64,000 bases of DNA, taken from contig NZ_FNBZ01000002.1 in the NCBI RefSeq assembly GCF_900102525.1, positions 372,001 to 436,000 on the forward strand, in the 5' to 3' direction. The notes beneath the pieces were generated by a model, which saw only the letters and a program-made list of their open reading frames with translations, had not been told where the DNA came from and did no database searches. Of the stretch, positions 16,725 to 26,502 are shown piece after piece. The position numbers and the translations under genes were made by a program. Numbering within the stretch: position 1 is the first letter of the stretch; each line of letters begins with the position of its first letter. This stretch comes from Allobosea robiniae (GTDB taxonomy: Bacteria > Pseudomonadota > Alphaproteobacteria > Rhizobiales > Beijerinckiaceae).

Positions 16725-16917
16725 GATCGCCTCCCTGACAGGCGCCTCGTTCAAGGGCCGGCGGCATTATTGCCGCTGCCCATTTCATCGTCGCATGATC
16801 TAGTATGCATCGCTCGCAAGCGGCGTCAGCATCTTGGACCGGCCAGTATGGCAGGACCATGTCGAAGCGTAACCAATTGCGAAACCGATCTGTTCCAAGT
16901 CTAAGCGCCCAACCTGG

Positions 16918-18366
16918 ATGTTGACAATGAGCCTGCCCAGCGCCGCCCCTCATGCCAGCCCTGCCTCCGCCGCAGTGCTGCCGCCCTCGCCGGAGGCGAT
17001 CGCAGCGGTGACGCAGGCGCTGGCCGCGAGCTTCGGCAACCGGCTGGTCACCAGCCTGGCGGTGCGCCAGCAGCACGGCCATACGCTGACCTGGATCCCG
17101 AACCAGCCACCGGATGCGGTGGTGTTCCCGCAGAGCACGGACGAAGTCTCCGAGATCGTGAAGCTCTGTGCCGCCCATGGCGTGCCCGTCATCGCCTTCG
17201 GCACCGGCACTTCGCTGGAGGGCCATGTCAACGCCGTCTTTGGCGGCGTCTGCATCGACATGTCGCAGATGAAGCGGATCATCGCGGTTCATGCCGAGGA
17301 TCTCGACGTCGTCGTCGAGGCCGGCGTCACCCGCAAGGAGCTCAACGAGCATCTGCGCGACCAGGGCCTGATGTTCCCGATCGATCCCGGCGCCGACGCC
17401 TCGATCGGCGGCATGGCGGCGACGCGCGCCTCCGGCACCAATGCGGTCCGCTACGGCACGATGAAAGACAATGTCCTGGCGCTGACCGCGGTGATGGCCG
17501 ATGGCTCGGTCGTCAAGACCTCGACGCGGGCCCGCAAGACCTCGGCCGGCTACGACCTCACCCGCCTGCTGGTCGGCTCGGAAGGCACGCTCGGCATCAT
17601 CACCGAGGTGACGCTGAAGCTGCACGGCATCCCGGAGGCGGTCTCTGCCGGCGTCTGTCCGTTCCCTTCGGTGAAGGCGGCCTGCGACGCGACGATCCTG
17701 ACGATCCAGACCGGCCTGCCGGTGGCGCGCATCGAACTGCTCGACGACGTGATGATCCGCGGCGTCAATCTGCACGCCAAGCTTGGCCTGGCCGAGACGA
17801 CGATGCTGTTCGTGGAGTTCCACGGGACCGAAGCGGGCGTGAAGGAGCAGTCCGAGCGCTTCGGCGAGATCGCGGCGGAATTCGGTGGCGGCCCGTTCGA
17901 ATGGGCGACCAAGGCGGAAGACCGCTCCAAGCTCTGGCAGGCGCGCCATGACGCCTATTGGGCGGCGAAGGCCCTGCGCCCCGGCTTCGATTCGGTCGCG
18001 ACCGATGTCTGCGTGCCGATCTCCCGCCTGGCCGAATGCGTCGAGGAGACCAAGCGCGACATCGAATCCACGGGCCTGATCGCGCCGATCGCCGGGCATG
18101 TCGGCGACGGCAATTTCCACACGCAGCCGCTGGTCGATCTCGCTGATGCCGCCGAGGTCGAGCGGGCGCAGGGCTTCATCGACCGGCTGGTGAAGCGGGC
18201 GCTCGCGATGGGCGGCACCTGCACCGGCGAGCATGGCGTCGGTCAGAAGAAGATGAAGTATCTCGAGCTGGAGCACGGGGTCGAGGCGCTCGCGGTGATG
18301 CGGGTGCTGAAGCGGTCGCTCGACCCGCGCAATATCCTCAATCCCGGAAAAATCGTCGCCCTGTGA
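16918..18366 (+). CDS. FAD-linked oxidase of the D-lactate/glycolate dehydrogenase (GlcD) family
   Basis: A 482-residue flavoprotein. The N-terminal FAD-binding PCMH domain shows PVIAFGTGTSLEGH and DPGADASIGGMAATRASGTNAVRYG. The C-terminal FAD-oxidase domain has GHVGDGNFHTQPLVD and the metal/substrate motif GEHGVGQKKMKYL. The order and length match cytochrome-linked D-lactate dehydrogenases. GlcD subunits look very similar but usually sit beside glcE and glcF, which are absent here, so D-2-hydroxyacid (D-lactate) dehydrogenase is the better guess. An alternative ATG lies nine bases downstream of the chosen start. Confidence 0.82.
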   Translation: MLTMSLPSAAPHASPASAAVLPPSPEAIAAVTQALAASFGNRLVTSLAVRQQHGHTLTWIPNQPPDAVVFPQSTDEVSEIVKLCAAHGVPVIAFGTGTSLEGHVNAVFGGVCIDMSQMKRIIAVHAEDLDVVVEAGVTRKELNEHLRDQGLMFPIDPGADASIGGMAATRASGTNAVRYGTMKDNVLALTAVMADGSVVKTSTRARKTSAGYDLTRLLVGSEGTLGIITEVTLKLHGIPEAVSAGVCPFPSVKAACDATILTIQTGLPVARIELLDDVMIRGVNLHAKLGLAETTMLFVEFHGTEAGVKEQSERFGEIAAEFGGGPFEWATKAEDRSKLWQARHDAYWAAKALRPGFDSVATDVCVPISRLAECVEETKRDIESTGLIAPIAGHVGDGNFHTQPLVDLADAAEVERAQGFIDRLVKRALAMGGTCTGEHGVGQKKMKYLELEHGVEALAVMRVLKRSLDPRNILNPGKIVAL

Positions 18367-18460
18367 TGTCGTTACGGCTTGCGCCCTTGGTTTCCTTCGC
18401 CGAAATGTCGTGATCTCGCCGCGACTTGCGGGCAGGATGGGATATTCCGGCGCAGACCGT

Positions 18461-18527
18461 CCTTGCGACGAAACGGACCCGCCATTCCGGGGCAACTGCG
18501 GAATGGCGGCGTGGTTCGGTCGCAAGG
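18461..18527. repeat. Long interrupted inverted repeat upstream of the asmA-like gene
   Basis: Arms 18461-18489 and 18499-18527 pair at their outer nine bases (CCTTGCGAC/GTCGCAAGG) and inner ten (CGCCATTCCG/CGGAATGGCG), with a poorly paired centre of about nine bases and a 9-nt loop. It fills much of the gap after the oxidase gene. It could serve as its terminator (no T-run) or be a REP-type element of a different family from that at 12667. Confidence 0.55.
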
Positions 18528-18584
18528 TCGGGGCAGGCTGAAAAACGGCGCCGCTCCACGAGCGACAGGGGTAGACAGCGGAAT

Positions 18585-21500
18585 TTGCGTGAGAGTCTCA
18601 CAGTTCTGGCCGGCCTGCTGGTGCTGACGCTGCTGGTGGCCCTGATCGGCCCCGGTTTCGTCGACTGGCAGGCCTATCGGCCGCAGATCGAGGCGCGGCT
18701 GAGCGAGGCGCTCGGCGTCGAGACGCAGATCGGTGGCGGGATCGGCCTGCGGCTGCTGCCATCGCCACGCATTGCGCTCGAGGATGTGCGGATCGGGCCG
18801 GGCGACGGCTCGGCAAGTTCAGCGACGGCCGAACATGTGACCGTGGAATTGGCGCTGGCGGCGCTCGCCCGCGGCGATTTTCGTTTCTCCGAAGCGCGGC
18901 TCGACGGTGCGGCGGTTTCTCTCTTGCTGGACGAGGCGGGCTTCATTCGCCTGCCCAAGCGAAGCGGCAAGGGCATTCCGGCAGGGGCGAGCCTCGACCG
19001 TCTGACGATCAGCCGTTCGACCCTGATCTGGCGCGAGGCCAGGAAACCAGCCGTCACGCTCTCGCCGATCGCGGCCGAAATGTCGGCGGTGAGCCTTGCC
19101 GGCCCGTGGCGCTTCGAGGGCGAGGTCGCGGGGGCGTCGCTGCGTGTCACGACCGGAGAGATGGAGGCCGACGGGCGGCTGCGGACCAAGGCCTATCTCA
19201 CCGGCGAGGACCTGCAGCTCGGCTTCGACGGCGCGCTGCTCTTCCCGAAAGGGGCGGAAGGCTTCGGGACGGAACTGGACGGCGCCTTCAATCTCTCGCC
19301 GGGCGGGGCAGTCGCGCTGACCGGGCGCGTCAAGGGCGGCAGTAGGCAGCTCGATCTCGCCGGGCTCACGCTCGATGTCGCGGGCGGGGCGGCGCGTCTG
19401 GAAGGCGAGGGGCAGTATCTGCCCGGAACGGGCAAGGGCTCGCTGGCCCTGCGCGCGCGGCGGCTTGATGCCGATGCGCTGATGACGGCGCTTGCCGAGC
19501 GGCAGGGCTTCGAACGCGCCTTGCAGGGCCTGCCCGGCGCTTTCGATGTCAGCCTCGATCTCGACCAGTTGATCTGGCGCGGCGAGGATTTCTCGACGCT
19601 TGCCTTGCGCGGGCGCCTGCATGACGGCGGCCTGAGCGATGCATCCGCTTCGGTGCGCGTGGCCGGCGCGTTGCTGGGCGCGAGCGGCAGCCTGAGTTCG
19701 GAAGGGGCCTCGGGTCGGTTCAACCTCAAGGCCGACGATGCGCGGCGCGTCGGGCTGGTGCTGGCGCGGGCGGGCCTCGATCCTGCACTGGCCGATTTCA
19801 TGGCGCGCCTCGGTCGGATCGATGCCGATGCCGTCGGCGCCTGGACGGGCCAGGGCGGCCGGTTCCAGCGCCTGCTGGTCGCGGGCTCGTCGGGTTTGCG
19901 GCTCGAGGCTTCCGGCGAGATCGCACCGAACCGGATCGCGGCGAAGGCCTCCGTGAATGGGCTTTCGCTCGATACCCTGCCGCCCGGCACCAGTCTCTCC
20001 GGCCTGTTGCGGCAGCGCGATGTGGCGCTGGAGCTCGTGCTCACCAATCTGCGCTTCCGCAACGCGCCGCCGGGCTCGGCCAATCTCGATCTCCGTCGCG
20101 AGGGGGATATCTGGCGGCTGAGCCGGCTTTCGGTCGAAGGCTTCGGCGGTGTGGCGGTCACCGGCGCCGGCGCGCTGCTGGCAGAGGGCGGCGAGATTTC
20201 CGGTCGGGTACGGGCGCCGCGCTTCGAGACATTGACGGCGCTGGCCGGGCCGCTGCTGCCGGAAACCGCGGTGCAGGCGCTCCAGCGCGTCGGCGAGGGA
20301 TTGGCGCGGCTCGATACCGGTTTCCGCCTGACGCGCGCGGCTTCGGGCGAGACCAGCCTGTCCGCCGAAGGCACGGCCGCAGCCGGCAAGCTCAAGCTCG
20401 ACGGACGGATCGACCGGGCAGGCAACTGGAGCCGGGCGGCTTTGGGCTTCGAGCTCAACGACCGGCGGCAGGCCTTTGCGGCTCTCGGCCTGCCGCTGCC
20501 GCAGCAGGGCGGTGCGGGGCAGTTCAACCTCGAACTGGACCGGGGCAAGGCAACCGGCTCGCTGGCGGGGCAGGGGCTGTCGGTTGTCGTCGAGGATAGC
20601 GGACAGGGGCCTCAACTGAGCATGCAGGCGGATGGGCCGGGACAGATCCTTGCCGAGGGGCCAGCGCGATTGCTGCCGGACGGCGTCATCGATGCGCATG
20701 CGCGGCTCACCATTGCCGAGGAGGCGATCCGGCTCGACGAGATCACCGCCCATCTCGGCGGGATGGCGGTAAGCGGCTCGCTGCTGCTGCCGCGTGAGGG
20801 GCGCTCGTCAGGTCGTATCGCGGTCCCGACCGTCGATCTGCGTCCGCTGATGAATGCGGCGCTCGGGCAAGTCGCCGTTGCTCCCGGTGCGATCTGGTCG
20901 ACCGGGCGCTTCGGACGCATTGCTGGGTTCCCCGATTTCGACATCGCAGTCGAGACCGGCGCGCTGCTCGCCTTCGAGGACGGCACCATCCGCAATGCCG
21001 CTTTCACCCTGCGGACGGACCAGGACGGCCTCAGGATCGACGATATGCGCGGCAGCTATGGCGGCGGGCAGGTCGCCGGGCGACTCGGCCTGCGGCGCGA
21101 TGGCGGGCTCGCCCAAATCAATGGCCGGCTCAGCGCGATGGCGATCGATCTCGGCGAATTGACCAGGGGCGCCGTCGGCGGCAAGACCTCGGGGCAGATC
21201 GAGTTCGGCGGTTCGGGCGAGACGCCGGCGCGGCTGGTCGCGGGCCTGAGCGGTGCCGGCAGCCTGGCGCTCAACGGCACGCGCCTCGCCCGCTTCGACC
21301 CCAACGCCTATGCGAGGATCATCGCAGGGACCGGCGAGGATGCGTCCGAGAGCGACGCGTCGCGCTTGCGGGACCGTCTCAGCGAGGCGCTCGACAAGGA
21401 TGCCTGGGCGCTCGGCGACATTACATTGCCGTTCACCTTGGCCGGCGGGTTGATCCGGCTCCAGCCCTTCGCCTTCGAGCGCAGCGGGTTGCGTGCCGAG

Positions 21501-22193
21501 GCGAGCGGCGTTCTCGACCTGCGCGCGCTGACCGCCGATCTCAGGCTCGGCCTGAAGCCGCTGGGTGCCCTGCCCAAGGGCTGGCCGGGCGATGCGCCGC
21601 AGATCGGCATCGCCTGGCGAGGACCGCTGTCGAACCTCCGACGCGAGAGCGATGTCAGCGCCTTGTCGAACACCGTTGCGGCGCGGGCGCTGGCCCGCGA
21701 GATCGAGCGGGTCGAGGCTTTCGAGGCCGATGCGCGCGAGCGTTCGCTGCATGCGCGCCGGCTCCGGGCCGAGCGCGAGATGCGTGAGAACGAGCGCAAG
21801 CTGGGCGAGTTCTTGAAGGCGCAGGAGGAGGCTCGCCTCGCCGAGGAGAAACGCCAGGAAGAGGCGCGGCGCATCGAGGAGGAACGGCGTCTGGCCGAAG
21901 AGAAGCGCGCCGAGGAGATCAGGCGCGCCGAGCAGGCCCGCGCCGAGCTGGAAGTGCGCCGCCGGGCGGAAGCCGAAGAGCGCGCCCGGGCCGCAGCCGA
22001 GCGGGCAGCTGCGCAATCGGCGGCGCCGCAAGCTCAGCCACAACCGCAGCCCGGCCCGCTCGTGCTACCGGGCGCGCCGCGCAGCAGCTCGCCGGAAGGA
22101 GCGGTCCAGCCGCCGACCGGTGGCGTCGCGCCATTGCCGCCGCCGATGCAGATTCAGCCTGTGCCGCAGCCGCGCAGCGCGCCGGCGCGTTGA
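18585..22193 (+). CDS. Very large AsmA-family protein with charged coiled-coil C-terminus
   Basis: A protein of about 1202 residues. One N-terminal membrane helix (LTVLAGLLVLTLLVALIGPGFVDW) anchors a long periplasmic AsmA domain, marked by the family start YRPQIEARLSEALGVETQIGG and the C-terminal AsmA_2-like block near residues 850-1050 (GQIEFGGSGETPARLVAGLSG). AsmA-like proteins are bridge-type lipid-transfer proteins of the envelope. From about residue 1045 it changes to a Glu/Arg/Ala coiled coil of about 100 residues, then a Pro/Gln-rich tail. I place the start at TTG 18585, just before the helix. An upstream in-frame ATG (18426) would run through the inverted repeat. Confidence 0.8.
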   Translation: MRESLTVLAGLLVLTLLVALIGPGFVDWQAYRPQIEARLSEALGVETQIGGGIGLRLLPSPRIALEDVRIGPGDGSASSATAEHVTVELALAALARGDFRFSEARLDGAAVSLLLDEAGFIRLPKRSGKGIPAGASLDRLTISRSTLIWREARKPAVTLSPIAAEMSAVSLAGPWRFEGEVAGASLRVTTGEMEADGRLRTKAYLTGEDLQLGFDGALLFPKGAEGFGTELDGAFNLSPGGAVALTGRVKGGSRQLDLAGLTLDVAGGAARLEGEGQYLPGTGKGSLALRARRLDADALMTALAERQGFERALQGLPGAFDVSLDLDQLIWRGEDFSTLALRGRLHDGGLSDASASVRVAGALLGASGSLSSEGASGRFNLKADDARRVGLVLARAGLDPALADFMARLGRIDADAVGAWTGQGGRFQRLLVAGSSGLRLEASGEIAPNRIAAKASVNGLSLDTLPPGTSLSGLLRQRDVALELVLTNLRFRNAPPGSANLDLRREGDIWRLSRLSVEGFGGVAVTGAGALLAEGGEISGRVRAPRFETLTALAGPLLPETAVQALQRVGEGLARLDTGFRLTRAASGETSLSAEGTAAAGKLKLDGRIDRAGNWSRAALGFELNDRRQAFAALGLPLPQQGGAGQFNLELDRGKATGSLAGQGLSVVVEDSGQGPQLSMQADGPGQILAEGPARLLPDGVIDAHARLTIAEEAIRLDEITAHLGGMAVSGSLLLPREGRSSGRIAVPTVDLRPLMNAALGQVAVAPGAIWSTGRFGRIAGFPDFDIAVETGALLAFEDGTIRNAAFTLRTDQDGLRIDDMRGSYGGGQVAGRLGLRRDGGLAQINGRLSAMAIDLGELTRGAVGGKTSGQIEFGGSGETPARLVAGLSGAGSLALNGTRLARFDPNAYARIIAGTGEDASESDASRLRDRLSEALDKDAWALGDITLPFTLAGGLIRLQPFAFERSGLRAEASGVLDLRALTADLRLGLKPLGALPKGWPGDAPQIGIAWRGPLSNLRRESDVSALSNTVAARALAREIERVEAFEADARERSLHARRLRAEREMRENERKLGEFLKAQEEARLAEEKRQEEARRIEEERRLAEEKRAEEIRRAEQARAELEVRRRAEAEERARAAAERAAAQSAAPQAQPQPQPGPLVLPGAPRSSSPEGAVQPPTGGVAPLPPPMQIQPVPQPRSAPAR

Positions 22194-22311
22194 GAGCTCG
22201 ATTCAACGGCTTCGCGATTTGATTCCGGATCTTTCGATAAGCGCCTGACCAAGCACGGTATTCTGATTGGCGATGCCGGCTTGTCGATGGCCGGCAATCG
22301 ACCGCGCCGTC

Positions 22312-22536
22312 TCAGGCGCTGCCCGCCAACCGCCGATAATGCGCCAGAGCATGCAGCCGCAGAGCGGAGGAGAGGTTCAGCTCGCCTCGCCCGGAATCGA
22401 CCTCGGCGACAAGCGCCGCGATCGGGCGATCTTCGCTCGCCGCGATCTCCTTCAGCGCCTCCCAGAAGGGGGATTCCAGCGAGATGCTGGTGCGATGGCC
22501 GGCGATGCTGAGCGAGCGCTTGCGCTCCGGCTTCAT
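22312..22536 (-). CDS. Ribbon-helix-helix domain protein
   Basis: A 74-residue protein of the ribbon-helix-helix family found widely in Hyphomicrobiales. RSLSIAGHRTSISLESPFWEALKEIAASE gives the predicted strand followed by two helices (PIAALVAEVDS), and the C-terminus LSSALRLHALAHYR is typical of this small family. Its start overlaps the stop of the DUF4169 gene (ATGA), so the two are translationally coupled and belong to the fumC operon. A DNA-binding role is likely from the fold. No target is indicated. Confidence 0.8.
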   Translation of the reverse strand: MKPERKRSLSIAGHRTSISLESPFWEALKEIAASEDRPIAALVAEVDSGRGELNLSSALRLHALAHYRRLAGSA

Positions 22537-22733
22537 GCCGGCTCCGGCTCGTCGTCGCCGCGGTCGAGCCTGTGCCCGTCGATGTGGCGGGCGGCCTTGT
22601 CGCGTTCGGCCTCGGTCAGCTTGCGCTCGGCCTTGGTACGGCCGAAGGAGATGCGGTTCTGCTCGGCCGTCTTCTCAGCCTCCGCACGTGCCTTCTGCTT
22701 GCGGGCGCGACGGAGATTGACGATCTCGGCCAT
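22533..22733 (-). CDS. DUF4169 family protein
   Basis: A 66-residue, very basic and helical protein beginning MAEIVNLRRARKQKARAEAE. This N-terminus and the FGRTKAERKLTEAERDKAARHIDGHR stretch identify DUF4169, a small family of unknown function that usually lies between fumC and a ribbon-helix-helix gene in Hyphomicrobiales, exactly as here. It starts 12 bases after the fumC stop and overlaps the next gene by four bases. High Lys/Arg content suggests nucleic-acid contact, which is inference. Confidence 0.85.
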   Translation of the reverse strand: MAEIVNLRRARKQKARAEAEKTAEQNRISFGRTKAERKLTEAERDKAARHIDGHRLDRGDDEPEPA

Positions 22734-22745
22734 GAGGGATGCTCC

Positions 22746-24140
22746 TCAGGCCGGGCCGAGCATCAGCTCGGGCTTGACCGTGCTGTCGAAGAGCTCGGCA
22801 TCGACGCCGGCCTTCAGCGCTTCCTCGCGCAGCGTCGTGCCGTTGTGATGGGCGGCCTTGGCGATGCTGGCGGCCTTGTCGTAGCCGATCGCCGGCGCCA
22901 GCGCCGTCACCAGCATCAGCGAGCGCGAGAGCAGCTCCTTGAGCTGCGCCTCGTTGGCCTCGATGCCCTCGACGCAGTTGACGCGGAAGCTCTCGGCCGC
23001 GTCGGCGAGCAGCCGGACCGATTGCAGGAAGGCGGCTGCGATCACCGGCTTGAAGACGTTGAGCTCGAAATGGCCCTGGGAGGCGGCGAAGCCGATCGTC
23101 GCCTGGTTGCCGTGGACCTGGGTCGCGACCATGGTCAGCGCTTCGGCCTGGGTCGGATTGACCTTGCCCGGCATGATCGAGGAGCCGGGCTCGTTCTCCG
23201 GCAGGCTGATCTCGCCGAGGCCCGAGCGCGGGCCGGACCCCATCAGGCGGATGTCGTTGGCGATCTTGAACAGGTCGGAAGCAAGCGCCGCCAGCGCACC
23301 ATGGGCAGCGGCGAGCGCACCATGGCTCGCCAGCGCCTCGAACTTGTTGTCGGCGCTGCGGAAGGGCAGGCCGGTCAGCGTCGCGGTTTCCTTGGCGAAG
23401 AAGGCGGCGAAGTCCGGATGGGTGTTGAGTCCGGTGCCGACGGCCGTGCCGCCCTGCGCCAGCGCGTAGAGCCCGCCGAGCGCCGCCTCGATCCGGCCGA
23501 TGCCGAGATGAAGCTGCATCGCATAGCCGGAGAATTCCTGGCCGAGCGTGACGGGGGTCGCGTCCTGAAGATGGGTGCGGCCGATCTTGACCAGATGCTT
23601 GAAGGCTTCGACCTTGGCGTTCAGCGCCTTTTCAAGGCTGCGCAAGGCGGGCAGCAGGCGGCGCGTGATCTCCAGCACCGCCGCGATATGCATCGCGGTC
23701 GGGAAGGAATCGTTCGAGGACTGGCCGCGATTGACATGGTCGTTGGGGTGGACCGGGCTCTTGGCGCCGAGGCCCGCACCAAGCAACTCGTTGGCGCGGT
23801 TCGCCAGGACCTCGTTGGCATTCATGTTGGACTGGGTGCCCGACCCGGTCTGCCAGATCACCAGCGGGAAATGCCCGTCGAACTTGCCGGCGAGCGCCTC
23901 GTCCGCGGCATGGGCGATCGCGCCGGCGACGCGCTGGTCGAGCAGGCCGAGCTTGGCGTTGACATGTGCGGCAGCCTTCTTGACCAGCACCAGCGCATGG
24001 ACCAGCGGCAGCGGCATGCGCTCGCTCTCGCCGCCGATACGGAAATTCTCGAGGGAGCGCTGCGTCTGCGCGCCCCAGTATCGATCCGCGGGCACCGCGA
24101 TCGGGCCGAAGGAATCGGTTTCGGTGCGCGTTTCGGTCAT
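22746..24140 (-). CDS. fumC: Fumarate hydratase class II
   Basis: A 464-residue TCA-cycle enzyme that converts fumarate to malate, iron-independent. The superfamily signature [17 protein letters not shown] (about residues 317-333) carries the catalytic Ser. The substrate-site motifs [13 protein letters not shown] and [11 protein letters not shown] and the [13 protein letters not shown] loop are all intact. Length is as expected. It lies 26 bases downstream of sspB on the same strand and is followed closely by DUF4169 and the ribbon-helix-helix gene, a conserved order in related genomes. Confidence 0.95.
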   Translation of the reverse strand: MTETRTETDSFGPIAVPADRYWGAQTQRSLENFRIGGESERMPLPLVHALVLVKKAAAHVNAKLGLLDQRVAGAIAHAADEALAGKFDGHFPLVIWQTGSGTQSNMNANEVLANRANELLGAGLGAKSPVHPNDHVNRGQSSNDSFPTAMHIAAVLEITRRLLPALRSLEKALNAKVEAFKHLVKIGRTHLQDATPVTLGQEFSGYAMQLHLGIGRIEAALGGLYALAQGGTAVGTGLNTHPDFAAFFAKETATLTGLPFRSADNKFEALASHGALAAAHGALAALASDLFKIANDIRLMGSGPRSGLGEISLPENEPGSSIMPGKVNPTQAEALTMVATQVHGNQATIGFAASQGHFELNVFKPVIAAAFLQSVRLLADAAESFRVNCVEGIEANEAQLKELLSRSLMLVTALAPAIGYDKAASIAKAAHHNGTTLREEALKAGVDAELFDSTVKPELMLGPA

Positions 24141-24166
24141 GGCGTCCGTCGTCGAGGTTTCTTGCG

Positions 24167-24742
24167 TCAGGGCTTCTTGCGGAAGGAATCGAGGCTGACC
24201 ACTTCGGCGCCGCCGCGTTCATCGTCACCTTCCACGGCAGGCTCGGCCTTCGCCGGCGCTGCGGCTGCCTCAGCCGCGGGCGCCTTGCCCTTGGTGGCCG
24301 GAAGGGCGGCCGGCACGATCCGGGCCGGCGCGGGCGGCGCTTCGGCCGGCTCGGCTTCCTGCATGGCGGCGGCATCCTCGGGCTCGCCCTGGGCCTCGAA
24401 CTTCAGGCCGAACTGGACCGAAGGGTCGAAGAAGGTCGAGATCGCGTCGAAGGGAACGAGCAGCCGTTCCGGCACGCCGGAGAAGGACAGGCCGACCTCG
24501 AAGGAATGGTCGCCGACGCTCAAATCCCAGAACTGATGCTGCAGGACGATCGTCATCTCGTCGGGATGCTTCTCGCGCAGGCGCTGCGACAGGCGCACGC
24601 CCGGCGCCTGTGTGCGGAACGTCACATAGAAATGGTGCTCGCCCGGCAGCCCGTCGCGCGCGGCCTCCGTCAGGATCTTGCGGACCACGCCCTTCAGCGC
24701 ATCCTGCACCATGAGATCGTAACGAAGAACATCCTTGGACAT
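24167..24742 (-). CDS. sspB: SspB-alpha, adaptor delivering ssrA-tagged proteins to ClpXP
   Basis: A 191-residue protein. The N-terminal domain (about residues 1-110) matches alphaproteobacterial Ssp[54 protein letters not shown] and a conserved phenylalanine-rich [20 protein letters not shown]. An Ala/Pro-rich flexible linker of about 50 residues leads to the C-terminal motif [12 protein letters not shown], which fits the ClpX-docking tail of this family. It lies directly downstream of ssrA, the gene for the tag it recognises. Confidence 0.9.
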   Translation of the reverse strand: MSKDVLRYDLMVQDALKGVVRKILTEAARDGLPGEHHFYVTFRTQAPGVRLSQRLREKHPDEMTIVLQHQFWDLSVGDHSFEVGLSFSGVPERLLVPFDAISTFFDPSVQFGLKFEAQGEPEDAAAMQEAEPAEAPPAPARIVPAALPATKGKAPAAEAAAAPAKAEPAVEGDDERGGAEVVSLDSFRKKP

Positions 24743-24797
24743 CGAGGCGCGATTTCCGCTTGTTGCGTTCCGGCGGGAACAGCCGGCAGGCCGTCAG

Positions 24798-24817
24798 AAA
24801 AAGAAGTGGAGGCTTCT
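24798..24817 (-). terminator. Terminator-like hairpin at the 3' end of ssrA
   Basis: Read on the minus strand, AGAAG, a six-base loop and CTTCT are followed by a run of T (A at 24798-24802 on the plus strand). The stem is only five base pairs, so it may act with the 3' structure of the tmRNA. It separates ssrA from the sspB start at 24742. Confidence 0.45.
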
Positions 24818-25152
24818 GTTGCCAGGCGCCTCCGAGCCCCGCCTTACGCGGCTAAACGCAAGGGCTTTGGTTTGGGAACCAGCACCGCTTACGCGGCGAC
24901 GGCGACCCGAGCATTGTTGTCGTTGGCAACTATGCTTTGGCCCGATAACGGCGGAACCATGCCGAGCAAAAGGATAACCTTTACACCCTCGTCGATCCTG
25001 TTTCGCCCCCGCCGCAGCCCTGCAACCGCTCGGTTGCAAGTTCCTGCTGCTCGCGCCGCAGGGCTGGGGTGGAGGCGCCGGGTACTGCCCCCGGGTCCGA
25101 AAGGCTTATTTCGAGATCCGTTTATCGCCATAGCCGTTCTTGCGAGCGGCAC
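24800..25152 (-). ncRNA. ssrA: Two-piece (circularly permuted) transfer-messenger RNA
   Basis: tmRNA rescues stalled ribosomes and tags the unfinished peptide. In transcript order there is first an acceptor piece ending in a T-arm-like GGGGGCAGTACCC and CGCCTCCACC (near 25068-25096). A spacer of about 57 bases that is removed in permuted tmRNAs comes next. The coding piece then starts GGGGGCGAAACAGG at 25010. GGGGGCG and CGCCTCC form the acceptor stem. The reading frame for the tag ends at 24889. The encoded 3' end reads ACCCC rather than ACCA, so the final CCA would need processing and addition. The outer ends are approximate. Confidence 0.88.
24889..24927 (-). other. tmRNA proteolysis-tag reading frame
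   Basis: The frame reads ANDNNARVAVAA and then TAA within the coding piece of ssrA. It keeps the ANDN start and AVAA end seen in alphaproteobacterial tags, but it is 12 residues long with NARV in the middle, where Caulobacter has FAEEF. The terminal VAA or AA is what ClpX recognises, and the N-terminal part is the adaptor-binding side. Confidence 0.88.
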
Positions 25153-25158
25153 CTGCGA

Positions 25159-25164
25159 ATATAG
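25159..25164 (-). promoter_or_regulatory. Probable -10 element of the ssrA promoter
   Basis: CTATAT on the minus strand, in the context CCTATATTCGC, lies about seven bases before the predicted 5' end of the tmRNA precursor. It matches the usual alphaproteobacterial -10 hexamer. No good -35 could be fixed at 16-18 bases upstream. Confidence 0.45.
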
Positions 25165-25228
25165 GGAAGCCCGTGGCGTTGGGAAAGGGTTCTCATGCGT
25201 TTTCGACAAAGAGTGAGGCTTCACCGCC

Positions 25229-25492
25229 TCAATCGAGAATGCGACCATTTCTGATGTCGATGTCGAGGCTCATCTCGTCGTCCTCGGCGGTGCGGCCGGC
25301 AACCTCCCAGCGATCACCGGAACGGACGATCTCCTCGACATGGACAAGCCCGGCGCTCCAGGCGATGTCGCGGGCTTGCCGCTCCGAGATTGTCGCGCCG
25401 GCATAGGTCTCCTCGGCATGGGCGGACAGCGCGATCAGGGCGTTGAGAGCGAGCGCCGCCAGCAGACGGCGCGGCGGGTTCAGGGTCGGCAT
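25229..25492 (-). CDS. Small secreted PepSY-like protein
   Basis: An 87-residue protein with a signal peptide (hydrophobic residues 10-22, cleavage near SAHA-EE). The remaining 60 residues, with SERQARDIAWSAGLVHVEEIVRSGDRWEVAGR and a final DIDIRNGRILD, match the PepSY-type fold of small periplasmic proteins in alphaproteobacteria. PepSY domains are thought to act as inhibitors or metal/ligand-binding modules, but nothing here fixes the role. It is divergent from thyA and lies upstream of ssrA, which has its own promoter. Confidence 0.7.
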   Translation of the reverse strand: MPTLNPPRRLLAALALNALIALSAHAEETYAGATISERQARDIAWSAGLVHVEEIVRSGDRWEVAGRTAEDDEMSLDIDIRNGRILD

Positions 25493-25707
25493 GTCGACTA
25501 TCCCTACGAATCAAGCGCGCGATGAGCGGCGCCGATTGGGGCGGGTTTGCGGACGGAAGAGCCTCACGGGCCGTCGCGTTTGCGTGAGGAGACAGGTTCC
25601 CGCCATACGCTGACAGGATGTGCGGCAAAGGCTGGGGATGCCTGCCTGCCGGACAGGGCCAAGCGATGCGTCAGCCGCTATAGTCGCGCGCCTTCCAGAG
25701 AGTCGCC

Positions 25708-26498
<791 letters not shown>

Positions 26499-26502
<4 letters not shown>

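Noticed and set aside
16636..18525. A 629-codon minus-strand frame opposite the FAD-linked oxidase
   Set aside because: Antisense to an intact flavoprotein; composition is typical of a shadow and no motif is seen.
22312..22733. DUF4169 plus ribbon-helix-helix pair as a toxin-antitoxin module
   Set aside because: The overlap and sizes are suggestive, but the pair belongs to a conserved gene order after fumC, and the DUF4169 protein does not resemble any toxin.
25010..25068. Hairpin within the ssrA spacer as a separate small RNA
   Set aside because: It lies between the acceptor and coding pieces of the permuted tmRNA and is best explained as the removed spacer.
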